Made by a program: the position numbers and the translations under genes. A DNA stretch of 64,000 nt from JAYQKL01 sp965243245 (GTDB lineage Bacteria; Pseudomonadota; Alphaproteobacteria; RS24). Of the stretch, positions 8,643-16,700 are shown piece by piece. Position 1 is the first letter of the stretch, and each line of letters opens with the position of its first letter. Location: contig OZ251536.1 of NCBI GenBank assembly GCA_965243245.1, positions 1,302,001 through 1,366,000 on the forward strand, in the 5' to 3' direction. The notes beneath the pieces were generated by a model. It had not been told where the DNA came from. It made no database searches and saw nothing but the letters and a program-made list of their open reading frames with translations.

Positions 8643-8686
8643 GGGGATTATTCCCAAATGAAAGGGGGATTATTCCCAAATAAAAA
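8643..8686 (+). repeat. Two tandem 22-bp units after the acyl-CoA dehydrogenase
   Basis: The segment GGGGATTATTCCCAAAT occurs twice at a 22-nt period directly after the stop codon. Each copy can fold into a small GGGA/TCCC hairpin with a four-base loop. No clear T-run follows, so terminator function is only possible. Confidence 0.85.
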
Positions 8687-8754
8687 TGTCTCAGTCAGCG
8701 CGAGGTATAGGGTATGTCGTTTATCTCTGATTGAGACACTGCCTCTTGCCAAAG

Positions 8755-9540
8755 CTACTTACCCTTAAACACAGGTTTGCGCTTTTCATTAAAGGCGGCT
8801 ATCCCTTCTTGGTAATCTTGGGAAGACATGCAGATATGTTGCATTTCTGCTTCGCGCTTCACCGTATCCTCAAAGCTAAGGTCCACCACTTCGCGCAACA
8901 AACGCTTTGTTTGTAAAAGCGATAAGGGCGCAAATTGGGCAAGCTTTTTGCCCCATTCAACCGCCGTTTGCCTTACCTCATCGCTTGGCACAACCTTATT
9001 GACCATGCCAGCTTCCAAACAGGTTTGAGCATCTAAACGTTCGCCCTCAAGAATCGCGGCATAAGCGCGCTTATACCCCAAACGGTCAAGGAACAACCAA
9101 GAACTGCCGCCATCTGGTATGAGCGAAATATTCGCAAAAGGCATAAAAATAAAAGCGTCTTCTGCCATCACCGCCAAATCACAATTTAGAGCAAACCCAA
9201 TCGCCACGCCCGCGCATAAGCCATTAAGTGCACAGATATAGGTTTTATCAGAAGTGCCAATGGCATCAATCAACGGCTTGTAATCGCGCATAATATGGTC
9301 AGTGACAGTGGCGCGATTGGCAAGAAAATCTTCCATCAAGTTTGTGCCAGCTGAAAATGCACGCCCATGCGCCGTCAGCACAACAACGCGAATGGTGTCA
9401 TCAACTTCTATTTTTTTGTATAATGCGGACAAATCTTCACGCATTTTTTCAGAAATAGAATTCAAAGCTTCCGGGCGATTAAAAGTAATAATACCAACCG
9501 GCCCATCTGTTTCATAAAGCAGGGGTGTTTCATCTGTCAT
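8755..9540 (-). CDS. Enoyl-CoA hydratase/isomerase family protein (crotonase B)
   Basis: 261-residue crotonase related to the one at 6545-7342. Oxyanion elements AFSAGTNL and NGLCAGVAIGFALNCDLAV are present, and the catalytic loop reads LIPDGGSSWLF, again with Asp where hydratases have Glu (PaaG-like). It converges with the acyl-CoA dehydrogenase. I start at the ATG at 9540; a GTG at 9552 is in frame and possible. Its likely job is double-bond isomerisation or hydration of an unusual acyl-CoA in the same pathway. Confidence 0.88.
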   Translation of the reverse strand: MTDETPLLYETDGPVGIITFNRPEALNSISEKMREDLSALYKKIEVDDTIRVVVLTAHGRAFSAGTNLMEDFLANRATVTDHIMRDYKPLIDAIGTSDKTYICALNGLCAGVAIGFALNCDLAVMAEDAFIFMPFANISLIPDGGSSWLFLDRLGYKRAYAAILEGERLDAQTCLEAGMVNKVVPSDEVRQTAVEWGKKLAQFAPLSLLQTKRLLREVVDLSFEDTVKREAEMQHICMSSQDYQEGIAAFNEKRKPVFKGK

Positions 9541-9683
9541 AATTTTGCTCACTTAAAATGTGTCATTTATTTTGTCGTGCCACTATGCCTTATTATAAAT
9601 TCCAAACCAAGCAAGAAAAGAGACGCCTAATGTTCTTGACCCAAAAGGGCAGATACTTAAGCTAACTCATAAATAGGGAGAAA

Positions 9684-10490
9684 ATGATGACCGAGAAATC
9701 AGTATTAAAAACAGAAATTAAGGGCGGTATTGCTATTTTGACGATGTCGCGCCCCGAAGCGATGAATGCTCTTTCCATTGGCTTGCGGCAAGCAATGGCG
9801 GCGGCTTTTGTTAAATTTGAGGCGGATGAAAATATTCATGTTGTGGTTTTGACAGGCGCTGGCGGGAAAGCTTTTACAGCAGGGGTGGATTTGCGTGAGC
9901 TTGGCATGGATGAAACAATGACCACAAAGGATAATTTGCAAGCGGGTGATATTGTGCCAGCGATGGAAAAGTTTTCAAAACCCATTATTGGCGCGATTAA
10001 CGGGGTCGCAATTACGGGCGGGCTGGAGCTCGCCTTGGCTTGTGATATTTTGCTGGCGGCAGATCATGCGCGTTTTGCTGATACGCATGCACGTGTTGGA
10101 TTAATGCCGACTTGGGGATTAAGTCAAAAATTGCAACGCATTATTGGCCCCTCGCGGGCTAAGGAAATTTCTTTTACGGGTAATTTTTTTACAGCACAAG
10201 ACGCTTTGAATTGGGGGCTTGTCAACCATGTTGTCCCGCTTGATGACTTAATGCCTAAGGCGTTGGCAATAGCGACTGATATTGACTCTTCGATTTCTGA
10301 AACAGTCCAAGGCTATAAACACCTGATGGATTTTGGCTATGGGCAAAACCTTGAAGTCGCAAGCAAATATGAATATGACCTATCCATGTCGAACAATGCC
10401 AATGTCACAGCCGCAGATATTGAAGCGCGCCGCCAAGCTGTTATGCAACGGGGCCAAGCTGGTATGCAATCGGATAAGTCACAAAAATAG
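9684..10490 (+). CDS. Enoyl-CoA hydratase family protein (crotonase C)
   Basis: 268-residue crotonase of a different subgroup from its two neighbours. AFTAGVDLREL and NGVAITGGLELALACDILLA form the oxyanion hole and acyl-CoA pocket. The loop RVGLMPTWGLSQKLQRIIG lacks the usual second catalytic acid, so classic hydration is doubtful; many actinobacterial and proteobacterial relatives of this type have no proven substrate. GGGAG precedes the ATG pair at 9684/9687. It converges with the epoxide hydrolase across a 9-nt gap. Confidence 0.87.
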   Translation: MMTEKSVLKTEIKGGIAILTMSRPEAMNALSIGLRQAMAAAFVKFEADENIHVVVLTGAGGKAFTAGVDLRELGMDETMTTKDNLQAGDIVPAMEKFSKPIIGAINGVAITGGLELALACDILLAADHARFADTHARVGLMPTWGLSQKLQRIIGPSRAKEISFTGNFFTAQDALNWGLVNHVVPLDDLMPKALAIATDIDSSISETVQGYKHLMDFGYGQNLEVASKYEYDLSMSNNANVTAADIEARRQAVMQRGQAGMQSDKSQK

Positions 10491-10499
10491 CTTTGTTGT

Positions 10500-11738
10500 T
10501 TAAAGCGATTTTAGAAATTTTTGGACATCTGCGCTAAAAGTTTCTGGTCCTTCAAAGGCCGCAAAATGCCCAAGATAATCATAGTCCGTCCATTGTGTTA
10601 TATTATAGCCCTTTTCCACTAATGTGCGCGGCGCAAAGCAAATAATCTCGCGCTCATAATTGGCGATACCAACAGGGACAGAAATATAACCGCCTTCAGG
10701 CATTCCAGTTGCGCCCGAAAAATATTTATAATAATACCAGCTCGCCGAGTTGAAACTTTGGGTCAGCAGATAAATCATAATATTGGAGAGCAATTGGTGC
10801 TTAGTATAAACAGTTTCCAAATGCGGGATCTTCGTATTTGTGGCTTGGTCTGCCTTGGTTTGGGTATGACGCGGGCGCAAATCACTCCAAACGAAGAATT
10901 TTTCTAAGATCCAAGCCGACAAACCAACAGGGCTATCCATCATCGCATAGGCAAGGGCAAGGGGTTTGGTGGATTGAACCTGTAAATATCCTGCCTCAAG
11001 CATCATAATGGCTTGAAAATCCTGCGCCCATTGCATCTCAGCCGGCGTTGCGGGGCTATCGTGAACAGTTAGCCCATACATGTTCAGATGAATGGCACGA
11101 CACCCACCGCTGTTTTTTTTCAAGTCAATAGCATGCTCCAACCCCAAAAAGCCAGTCACCACACTACCCCAATCACCGCCCTGTGCAACATAGGTTTCAT
11201 AGCCAAGCACCTCAACCATCAGCTTGTTGAACAACGCCGCCGTTTCACGAGGCCCTAAAGGTTGCTTTGGCTTGCCCGACCAAGCATAACCCGGTATGGA
11301 AGGACAAATCACGCTAACGCCGTCCTCTGCCTTGCCGCCAAACTTTTCTGGATGAGCTAAACGCGGTATCACTTGTAAAAATTCATAAACCGAGCCCGGC
11401 CATCCATGCGTCATAATCAGGGCTTGCGGGTTTGTTCCAGAGCCTTTCTCCATCATAAAATGGATGTCAATACCATCAATCTCGGCAATGTAATGCGGAA
11501 AACCATTCAACTCAGCCTGCGTGTCCGCCCATTGATACTCATCTAACCAATAGTCACAAAACTCTTTTAAATAAGCCTGATTTGCGCCCCCTGCCCAAGG
11601 CGCATCAGGTTGCCCAAAATCTTGCATGGTAGACCAGTTATAAGCGGCAACTTTAGTCTTGAGTGCCTCAATTTCTTTTTGCGGCACATTGATTTCAAAA
11701 TGTCTCATTTCCAAATGTCTCATTTCCAAATGTCTCAT
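10500..11738 (-). CDS. Epoxide hydrolase, EHN family (alpha/beta hydrolase)
   Basis: About 412 residues. It has the N-terminal EHN domain and an alpha/beta-hydrolase fold with oxyanion motif HGWPGS, nucleophile Asp in QGGDWGS, and the C-terminal histidine in DYLGHFAAFEGPE. It opens epoxides to diols, acting on microsomal-type epoxide hydrolase substrates. The N-terminus repeats MRHLE MRHLE MRHFE because of a 15-bp tandem duplication, giving three possible ATGs (11738, 11723, 11708). The most downstream probably marks the ancestral start (MRHFEINVP). No clean ribosome site precedes any of them. The nearby MAPEG protein and MATE pump fit a detoxification role. Confidence 0.9.
   Translation of the reverse strand: MRHLEMRHLEMRHFEINVPQKEIEALKTKVAAYNWSTMQDFGQPDAPWAGGANQAYLKEFCDYWLDEYQWADTQAELNGFPHYIAEIDGIDIHFMMEKGSGTNPQALIMTHGWPGSVYEFLQVIPRLAHPEKFGGKAEDGVSVICPSIPGYAWSGKPKQPLGPRETAALFNKLMVEVLGYETYVAQGGDWGSVVTGFLGLEHAIDLKKNSGGCRAIHLNMYGLTVHDSPATPAEMQWAQDFQAIMMLEAGYLQVQSTKPLALAYAMMDSPVGLSAWILEKFFVWSDLRPRHTQTKADQATNTKIPHLETVYTKHQLLSNIMIYLLTQSFNSASWYYYKYFSGATGMPEGGYISVPVGIANYEREIICFAPRTLVEKGYNITQWTDYDYLGHFAAFEGPETFSADVQKFLKSL
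11701..11738 (-). repeat. 15-bp tandem repeat at the epoxide hydrolase start codon
   Basis: TGTCTCATTTCCAAA (plus strand) occurs at 11701-11715 and 11716-11730, with a partial third copy at 11731-11738. Each copy contains an in-frame ATG on the minus strand, so the duplication multiplies the start codon and keeps frame. Confidence 0.95.
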
Positions 11739-11841
11739 ATTGTTTTTTTCTGTTTACTGACATTATATTATCACGATGATATCACGATCATTTCATTAAA
11801 ATAAATTGTTTTCAACGCATCGTGCATGATATGAGAGCATC

Positions 11842-13212
11842 ATGTGGAAAGTCCTGAACCCTAATTTTAAAGCCGCTATTGGGTATCGAAAAATATGGCA
11901 TTTATCTTGGCCTATTTTGCTTTCGAATCTTAGCTTTCCGTTTGTTAGTCTTGTGGATACCGCGGTTATGGGACATTTGAGCTCGCCTTCCTTGCTTGGC
12001 GGGGTGGCGTTGGGGACGCTGGTTTTTAATATCATTTATTTCAGCTTCGGGTTTTTAAGAATGAGTACCACGGCTTATTCGGCGCAAGCCTTTGGGCGCA
12101 GGGACAAATACGAGATACAAGAGCTTTTAGGGCAAGCTATTTTTTTGGGTTTGGGTATGGGTCTTGTGGTTTTAGCCAGTGCCTCGTTTTTGTTGCCGAC
12201 ACTTGAATGGGCTTTTCGCGCCACTCCAGAAGTTGAAGCCCATATGCTCACTTATGTGGCTATTAGGCTTTATGCAGTCCCCGGCGCATTGATGAATTTA
12301 TCCTTATTGGGCTGGCTCTTTGGTACGCAAGCGATGCGCTTGGCGATGTTTAATTTGCTGGCGGTTAATTTGTTAAATATCGGCTTGAATATATTTTTCG
12401 TGTTTAGGCTTGGCATGGGTATTGAAGGCGTTGCTTTTGCCTCGGTTTTGGCACAATGGACGGGTTTTATACTCACACTGATTTTGATGGTTTTATATAA
12501 AAATAAGCTCGGGCTAACGCATTTACGCTTACAGATGGCGCATGTTTTTAAAGGCTCACGATTGGCGGCTTTTTTTTCTACGAGTGGTCCATTGTTTTTG
12601 CGCACGTTGGTTTTAAACTTTGTTATTGCAGCTTTGATGTGGCAGGCGGCGCGTTTGGGGGATATTGAACTGGCGGCGACGCAGATTATATATGTCATTT
12701 TCTTTCTTGTGGCATCGGGGCTTGACGGCTTTGCGCATACGATTGAGGCACTGGCAGGCGAGGCTATCGGGCGGCGCGATAAAACATTACTCAAACAGGT
12801 CATTATACGGAGCATCGTATTGGCGTTTTTAGTGGCACTCTTCATGGCGGTTGCTATTCAAATGTTGCCGCATTTTTATTTGCCCTTACTCACAGACCAG
12901 CCCGCACTTTTAGAATATACATTCGCTCTGGTCGCCATAGTGGCGATTATACCGATGACGTCTTTTTTGGCTTTTATGATGGATGGCGTGTTTGTTGGTG
13001 CGGCGCAGAGCATGTCCATGTTGATGAGCATGAGTCTTGCCGGCGGGGTTTATTTTTTGTTGGTGGCGGTGTTTGCGCCCCAAACGCCTTTTGGATTACT
13101 CGTTATTTTCAATATATTTTTATTCTTGCGCGGCGTTATATTGACGCTTTTATTGCCTAAAATATTTAATTTTGACAATCATTTAAAGACTATTAATGTG
13201 TCTAAGGGGTGA
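11842..13212 (+). CDS. MATE family efflux transporter, DinF subgroup
   Basis: 456-residue membrane protein with about twelve segments in two halves. The N-terminus WHLSWPILLSNLSFPFVSLVDTAVMGHL is the standard MATE opening. It exports drugs or metabolites by Na+ or H+ antiport across the inner membrane. The second half opens with SGPLFLRTLVLNFV and ends with a short hydrophilic tail. The DinF subgroup assignment rests on VDTAVMGHLS and DGFAHTIEALAGEAIGRRD. It is divergent from the epoxide hydrolase by about 100 bp and read with the MAPEG gene downstream. Confidence 0.9.
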   Translation: MWKVLNPNFKAAIGYRKIWHLSWPILLSNLSFPFVSLVDTAVMGHLSSPSLLGGVALGTLVFNIIYFSFGFLRMSTTAYSAQAFGRRDKYEIQELLGQAIFLGLGMGLVVLASASFLLPTLEWAFRATPEVEAHMLTYVAIRLYAVPGALMNLSLLGWLFGTQAMRLAMFNLLAVNLLNIGLNIFFVFRLGMGIEGVAFASVLAQWTGFILTLILMVLYKNKLGLTHLRLQMAHVFKGSRLAAFFSTSGPLFLRTLVLNFVIAALMWQAARLGDIELAATQIIYVIFFLVASGLDGFAHTIEALAGEAIGRRDKTLLKQVIIRSIVLAFLVALFMAVAIQMLPHFYLPLLTDQPALLEYTFALVAIVAIIPMTSFLAFMMDGVFVGAAQSMSMLMSMSLAGGVYFLLVAVFAPQTPFGLLVIFNIFLFLRGVILTLLLPKIFNFDNHLKTINVSKG

Positions 13213-13235
13213 GTTCGATTAGCTTTTACCTAATT

Positions 13236-13257
13236 AAATTCTAATCAAATTCTAATC
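13236..13257 (+). repeat. 11-bp tandem duplication, intergenic
   Basis: AAATTCTAATC is present twice without a gap, 26 nt before the MAPEG gene start. It may affect spacing of the upstream untranslated region; no function is seen. Confidence 0.85.
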
Positions 13258-13283
13258 AACTATTTAATTAAAGGGAGAAATTT

Positions 13284-13700
13284 ATGATTGAAACTTATTC
13301 ATCCGCTTTAACGGGTCTTTGGGTCATTATTATCACTATTATTGTGCAGGCTTTTGTGGCTTCTATTGCGCATCGTCGCCAGAAAAAATATATTCCGGGT
13401 ATTGTCGATGCCCAGTTGGGTCACGAGTCATTTGTTTTCAGAAGTGACCGCGCTTTCAGGAATTCTTTGGAAAACATCGCCCCGATACTCGGCTTATCTA
13501 TATTAGCCATAATGAGTGAACTGGATGCGCAGCGGCTGGCAATTATTATTTGGGTATATGGCGGCGCACGGATTATTCACAGTATGCTTTATTATGCGAT
13601 AGCAACCCAGAAAAACCCAAGTCCGCGCAGTTATTTTTATATAATTGCGCTGGGGGCAACTATTGTACTGGCTTATGATGTTGGCGTGGCTTTGCTCTAA
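13284..13700 (+). CDS. MAPEG family membrane protein
   Basis: 138-residue four-helix membrane protein of the MAPEG superfamily (membrane-associated proteins in eicosanoid and glutathione metabolism). The family landmarks are FRNSLENIAPIL, matching the conserved RxxxNxxE turn, and ARIIHSMLYY. Bacterial members can act as glutathione transferases, but many have no known substrate. AAGGGAG lies before the ATG. It converges with the hydratase gene, 4 nt apart. Confidence 0.85.
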   Translation: MIETYSSALTGLWVIIITIIVQAFVASIAHRRQKKYIPGIVDAQLGHESFVFRSDRAFRNSLENIAPILGLSILAIMSELDAQRLAIIIWVYGGARIIHSMLYYAIATQKNPSPRSYFYIIALGATIVLAYDVGVALL

Positions 13701-13704
13701 AGCG

Positions 13705-14481
13705 TTACGTAAATGACACGTCACATTGGCCCATTTGGTCAATGATGACGGTCATTTTATCGCCAGCTTTTACAGGCTCAAGAGGCACCAGCGAACCTGA
13801 CAAAATGACTTCGCCTGCAAGAAACGGAATATCAAACTCACCAAGCGTATTGGCAAGCCACGCAACAGAATTAAGCGGCGAACCCTGCACGGCAGCCCCA
13901 AGACCTTCGGATAGATATTCACCGTTTTTTGTGACATGGGCTTTCAAATTTGGCATGTCTAGCTCGCGCGGGTCAACCTCTTCTTTGCCCAGCACATAGA
14001 CGCCGCAAGACGCATTATCGGCGACTGTATCTTGAATTTTGATTTTCCAGTCGGCGATGCGACTATCAACAATTTCAAAACAGGCAATCACGCTTTCGGT
14101 CGCATCCAAAACATCTTCAGGGGTGACGCCGGGGCCTTGCAAATTCTTTTTCAAACGAAAGGCAATTTCAGCCTCTGCACATGGCGCAATCATGCCTTTA
14201 AGCGAAACGTCTCCGGTTTCAACAAACATGGCATTTGTCAAAAAACCGAAATCAGGTTGATTAACCCCCAACATAGACTGCACAGCCTCGCTGGTTAATC
14301 CGATTTTCTTGCCAATAATTTTCTCCCCCTCAGCGAGGCGGCGTGCCAGCATCTGTAAGGAAGCCTGATAAGCCTCCTCAATTGTCAAGTCAGGATAGCT
14401 ATCAGTAATAGGCGCACGTGCTTGGCCTGCGCGTAAGTGCTCAAATAAAATATCCCCAATTTCTTTGGAACGTTCAGACAT
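13705..14481 (-). CDS. 2-keto-4-pentenoate hydratase / oxalocrotonate decarboxylase family
   Basis: 258-residue member of the fumarylacetoacetase-fold family (MhpD, DmpE, DmpH). Motifs KKIGLTSEAVQSMLGVNQPDFG and the metal-binding APCAEAEIAF are present. The hydratase (DmpE/MhpD) and decarboxylase (DmpH) cannot be told apart safely by eye. As the next genes are the aldolase and the acetaldehyde dehydrogenase, hydratase is the simpler reading: 2-hydroxypenta-2,4-dienoate to 4-hydroxy-2-oxovalerate. It overlaps the aldolase end by 8 nt and has a strong GGAGGG ribosome site within that gene. Confidence 0.88.
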   Translation of the reverse strand: MSERSKEIGDILFEHLRAGQARAPITDSYPDLTIEEAYQASLQMLARRLAEGEKIIGKKIGLTSEAVQSMLGVNQPDFGFLTNAMFVETGDVSLKGMIAPCAEAEIAFRLKKNLQGPGVTPEDVLDATESVIACFEIVDSRIADWKIKIQDTVADNASCGVYVLGKEEVDPRELDMPNLKAHVTKNGEYLSEGLGAAVQGSPLNSVAWLANTLGEFDIPFLAGEVILSGSLVPLEPVKAGDKMTVIIDQMGQCDVSFT

Positions 14482-15544
14482 GATTTTTCCCTCCGTTTTT
14501 TCTTTCAGAATTTTGTTCTTTTAATAAATCAAGCGCAACATCAACAATCATATCTTCTTGTCCACCAACCATGCGCCGGCGTCCAAGTTCAACAAGAATC
14601 GTGCGCACATCAATGCCATAATCTTCAGCCGCTTTTTCAGCGTGGCGCAAAAAGGAAGAATAAACACCCGCATAACCAAGCGATAGCGTTTCACGGTCAA
14701 CCCGTACAGGGCGGTCTTGAAGCGGGCGCACAAGCTCTTCGGCCGCATCCATCAGCTTAAATACATCACAACCATGTTGCCAGCCCTTGCGCTCTATAGC
14801 TGCAATAAACACCTCCAAAGGAGCATTACCCGCCCCAGCACCCATTCCCGCAAGTGACGCATCAACACGCCTAACGCCGTTTTGGACGCCAATAATCGAA
14901 TTGGCAACACCCAAAGAAAGATTATGATGCGCATGCACGCCAATCTCAGTTTCAGGGTTCAGCACATCACGATAAGCACGCACCCGCTCACTATACCCAT
15001 CCATATCAAGCGCACCGCCACTATCGGTAACATAAACACATTGCGCACCATAAGTTTCCATCAACTTAGCTTGCTCTGCCAGCTGCTTTGGCGGACTCAT
15101 ATGGCTCATCATTAAAAAGCCGATGGTGTCCATTTCCAGCTCACGCGCAAACTCAATATGCTGCTTTGAAACATCCGCCTCCGTGCAATGAGTGGCAACA
15201 CGTACAGAGCGAACGCCAATGTCATAAGCGCGTTTTAAATGCTCAGTGGTCGCTATGCCCGGTAAAATCAATGTTGTCAGCACAGCCTTATCTAAAACAT
15301 CCGCCGCCGCCTCAAGCCATTCCCAATCTGTGTGCGCCCCAAACCCGTAATTGAAACTAGAACCCGCCAGACCGTCACCATGAGCCACTTCAATTGCATC
15401 AACGCCGGCTTCCTCAAGTGCCATAGCAATGTTGCGTACATGGTCAATGCCATAAAGATGGCGAATCGCATGCATCCCATCGCGTAAAGTGACATCTTGA
15501 ATGTACAGCTTTTCTTTTAGAGGATTAGAAATAAGTCCGCTCAT
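14474..15544 (-). CDS. 4-hydroxy-2-oxovalerate aldolase
   Basis: 356-residue DRE-TIM metallolyase (MhpE/DmpG) that cleaves 4-hydroxy-2-oxovalerate to pyruvate and acetaldehyde. The catalytic Arg-Asp pair is in VTLRDGMHAIRH; HAHHNLSLGVANS carries the metal-ligand histidines. It normally forms a channelled complex with the acylating acetaldehyde dehydrogenase, whose gene lies 12 nt upstream. AAGGAG precedes the ATG. Length matches the family. Confidence 0.95.
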   Translation of the reverse strand: MSGLISNPLKEKLYIQDVTLRDGMHAIRHLYGIDHVRNIAMALEEAGVDAIEVAHGDGLAGSSFNYGFGAHTDWEWLEAAADVLDKAVLTTLILPGIATTEHLKRAYDIGVRSVRVATHCTEADVSKQHIEFARELEMDTIGFLMMSHMSPPKQLAEQAKLMETYGAQCVYVTDSGGALDMDGYSERVRAYRDVLNPETEIGVHAHHNLSLGVANSIIGVQNGVRRVDASLAGMGAGAGNAPLEVFIAAIERKGWQHGCDVFKLMDAAEELVRPLQDRPVRVDRETLSLGYAGVYSSFLRHAEKAAEDYGIDVRTILVELGRRRMVGGQEDMIVDVALDLLKEQNSERKNGGKNHV

Positions 15545-15556
15545 TTTTAAGCTCCT

Positions 15557-16489
15557 TTAAGCACCAAGCATTTTGATGGCCATGCGTTCAGCCGTCGCCA
15601 TGCCCGCCGATGTCATAATATCAAGATTGCCCGCATAATTTGGCAGATAATGCCCCGCCCCTTCCACCTCAAGGAAAATTGTCGTCTTAATTCCCTCATA
15701 ATCGCCTTGGCTTGGAATATGCAATTTATTATTGCCCGTGAAATGCTCAAACTGAACCTCTTGTTTAAGGCGATAGCCCGGCACATATTTTTGCACCTCA
15801 GCAACCATATCTTCGACACTTTGTTTGATCTTATCCTCTGTGCTACCAACAGCAAAAGCATAAACAGTATCGCGCATAATCATCGGCGGCTCGGCAGGGT
15901 TTAGAACAATGATCGCTTTGCCGCATTCTGCCCCGCCCACAATTTCTACACCTTTTGCGGTCGTTTGGGTGAATTCATCAATATTGGCACGCGTTCCGGG
16001 CCCCGCAGAACGCGATGAAACAGAAGCAACAATCTCGGCATATGGCACGCTGTCTGAAACTCTTGTGACGGCATAAACCATCGGAATCGTTGCTTGGCCA
16101 CCGCAAGTCACCATATTCACATTCTGCTTATCCAGATGCTCATCGCCATTAACGGGCGGGATACAAAACGGTCCAATCGCGGCAGGGGTCAAATCTACCA
16201 CCAGCTTTCCATCGCGCTGGCAGATCTCATTATGCATTTTATGCGCGCCAGCAGAAGTGGCATCAAAAACAATCTTAATATCACCCCATTCAGATGAAGC
16301 AACCGCCCCCTCAATGCCTTCATGGGTTGTGCTGACGCCTCTTTTTTTGGCTTGCGCCAAGCCATCTGATGCAGGGTCAATCCCAACGACAAGCGCCATT
16401 TCGAGAATGTCTGAGAGGTCTTGAATTTTAATCAGCAAGTCCGTGCCAATATTGCCCGAACCGATTAAAGCGCATTTAATTTTGGTCAT
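15557..16489 (-). CDS. Acetaldehyde dehydrogenase (acylating)
   Basis: 310-residue enzyme (MhpF/DmpF) turning acetaldehyde, NAD and CoA into acetyl-CoA. The Rossmann motif is ALIGSGNIGTDL and the catalytic cysteine is in NMVTCGGQATIP. It is first in a three-gene operon with the aldolase and the hydratase. No ring-cleavage dioxygenase, hydrolase or regulator is in the window, so the upper pathway feeding these genes must be elsewhere. Confidence 0.95.
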   Translation of the reverse strand: MTKIKCALIGSGNIGTDLLIKIQDLSDILEMALVVGIDPASDGLAQAKKRGVSTTHEGIEGAVASSEWGDIKIVFDATSAGAHKMHNEICQRDGKLVVDLTPAAIGPFCIPPVNGDEHLDKQNVNMVTCGGQATIPMVYAVTRVSDSVPYAEIVASVSSRSAGPGTRANIDEFTQTTAKGVEIVGGAECGKAIIVLNPAEPPMIMRDTVYAFAVGSTEDKIKQSVEDMVAEVQKYVPGYRLKQEVQFEHFTGNNKLHIPSQGDYEGIKTTIFLEVEGAGHYLPNYAGNLDIMTSAGMATAERMAIKMLGA

Positions 16490-16700
16490 TTTTTAATCCG
16501 TGCTTATCAATAGCCTAGTTATATAACTCAATTATTTAAACTAAATGGGAGAGAATTTACAGATATTTGAAGAATTTTTGTGTTTATTTTAGTGTTTCTG
16601 CCTTTGTTCTCTCAAAAACAGATTCAATTGCTTTTTCTTACCCTGTTTTTTGTCTATATAAATTGACACTATTTCAGTTTACATCTAGGGGAGAAAGACC

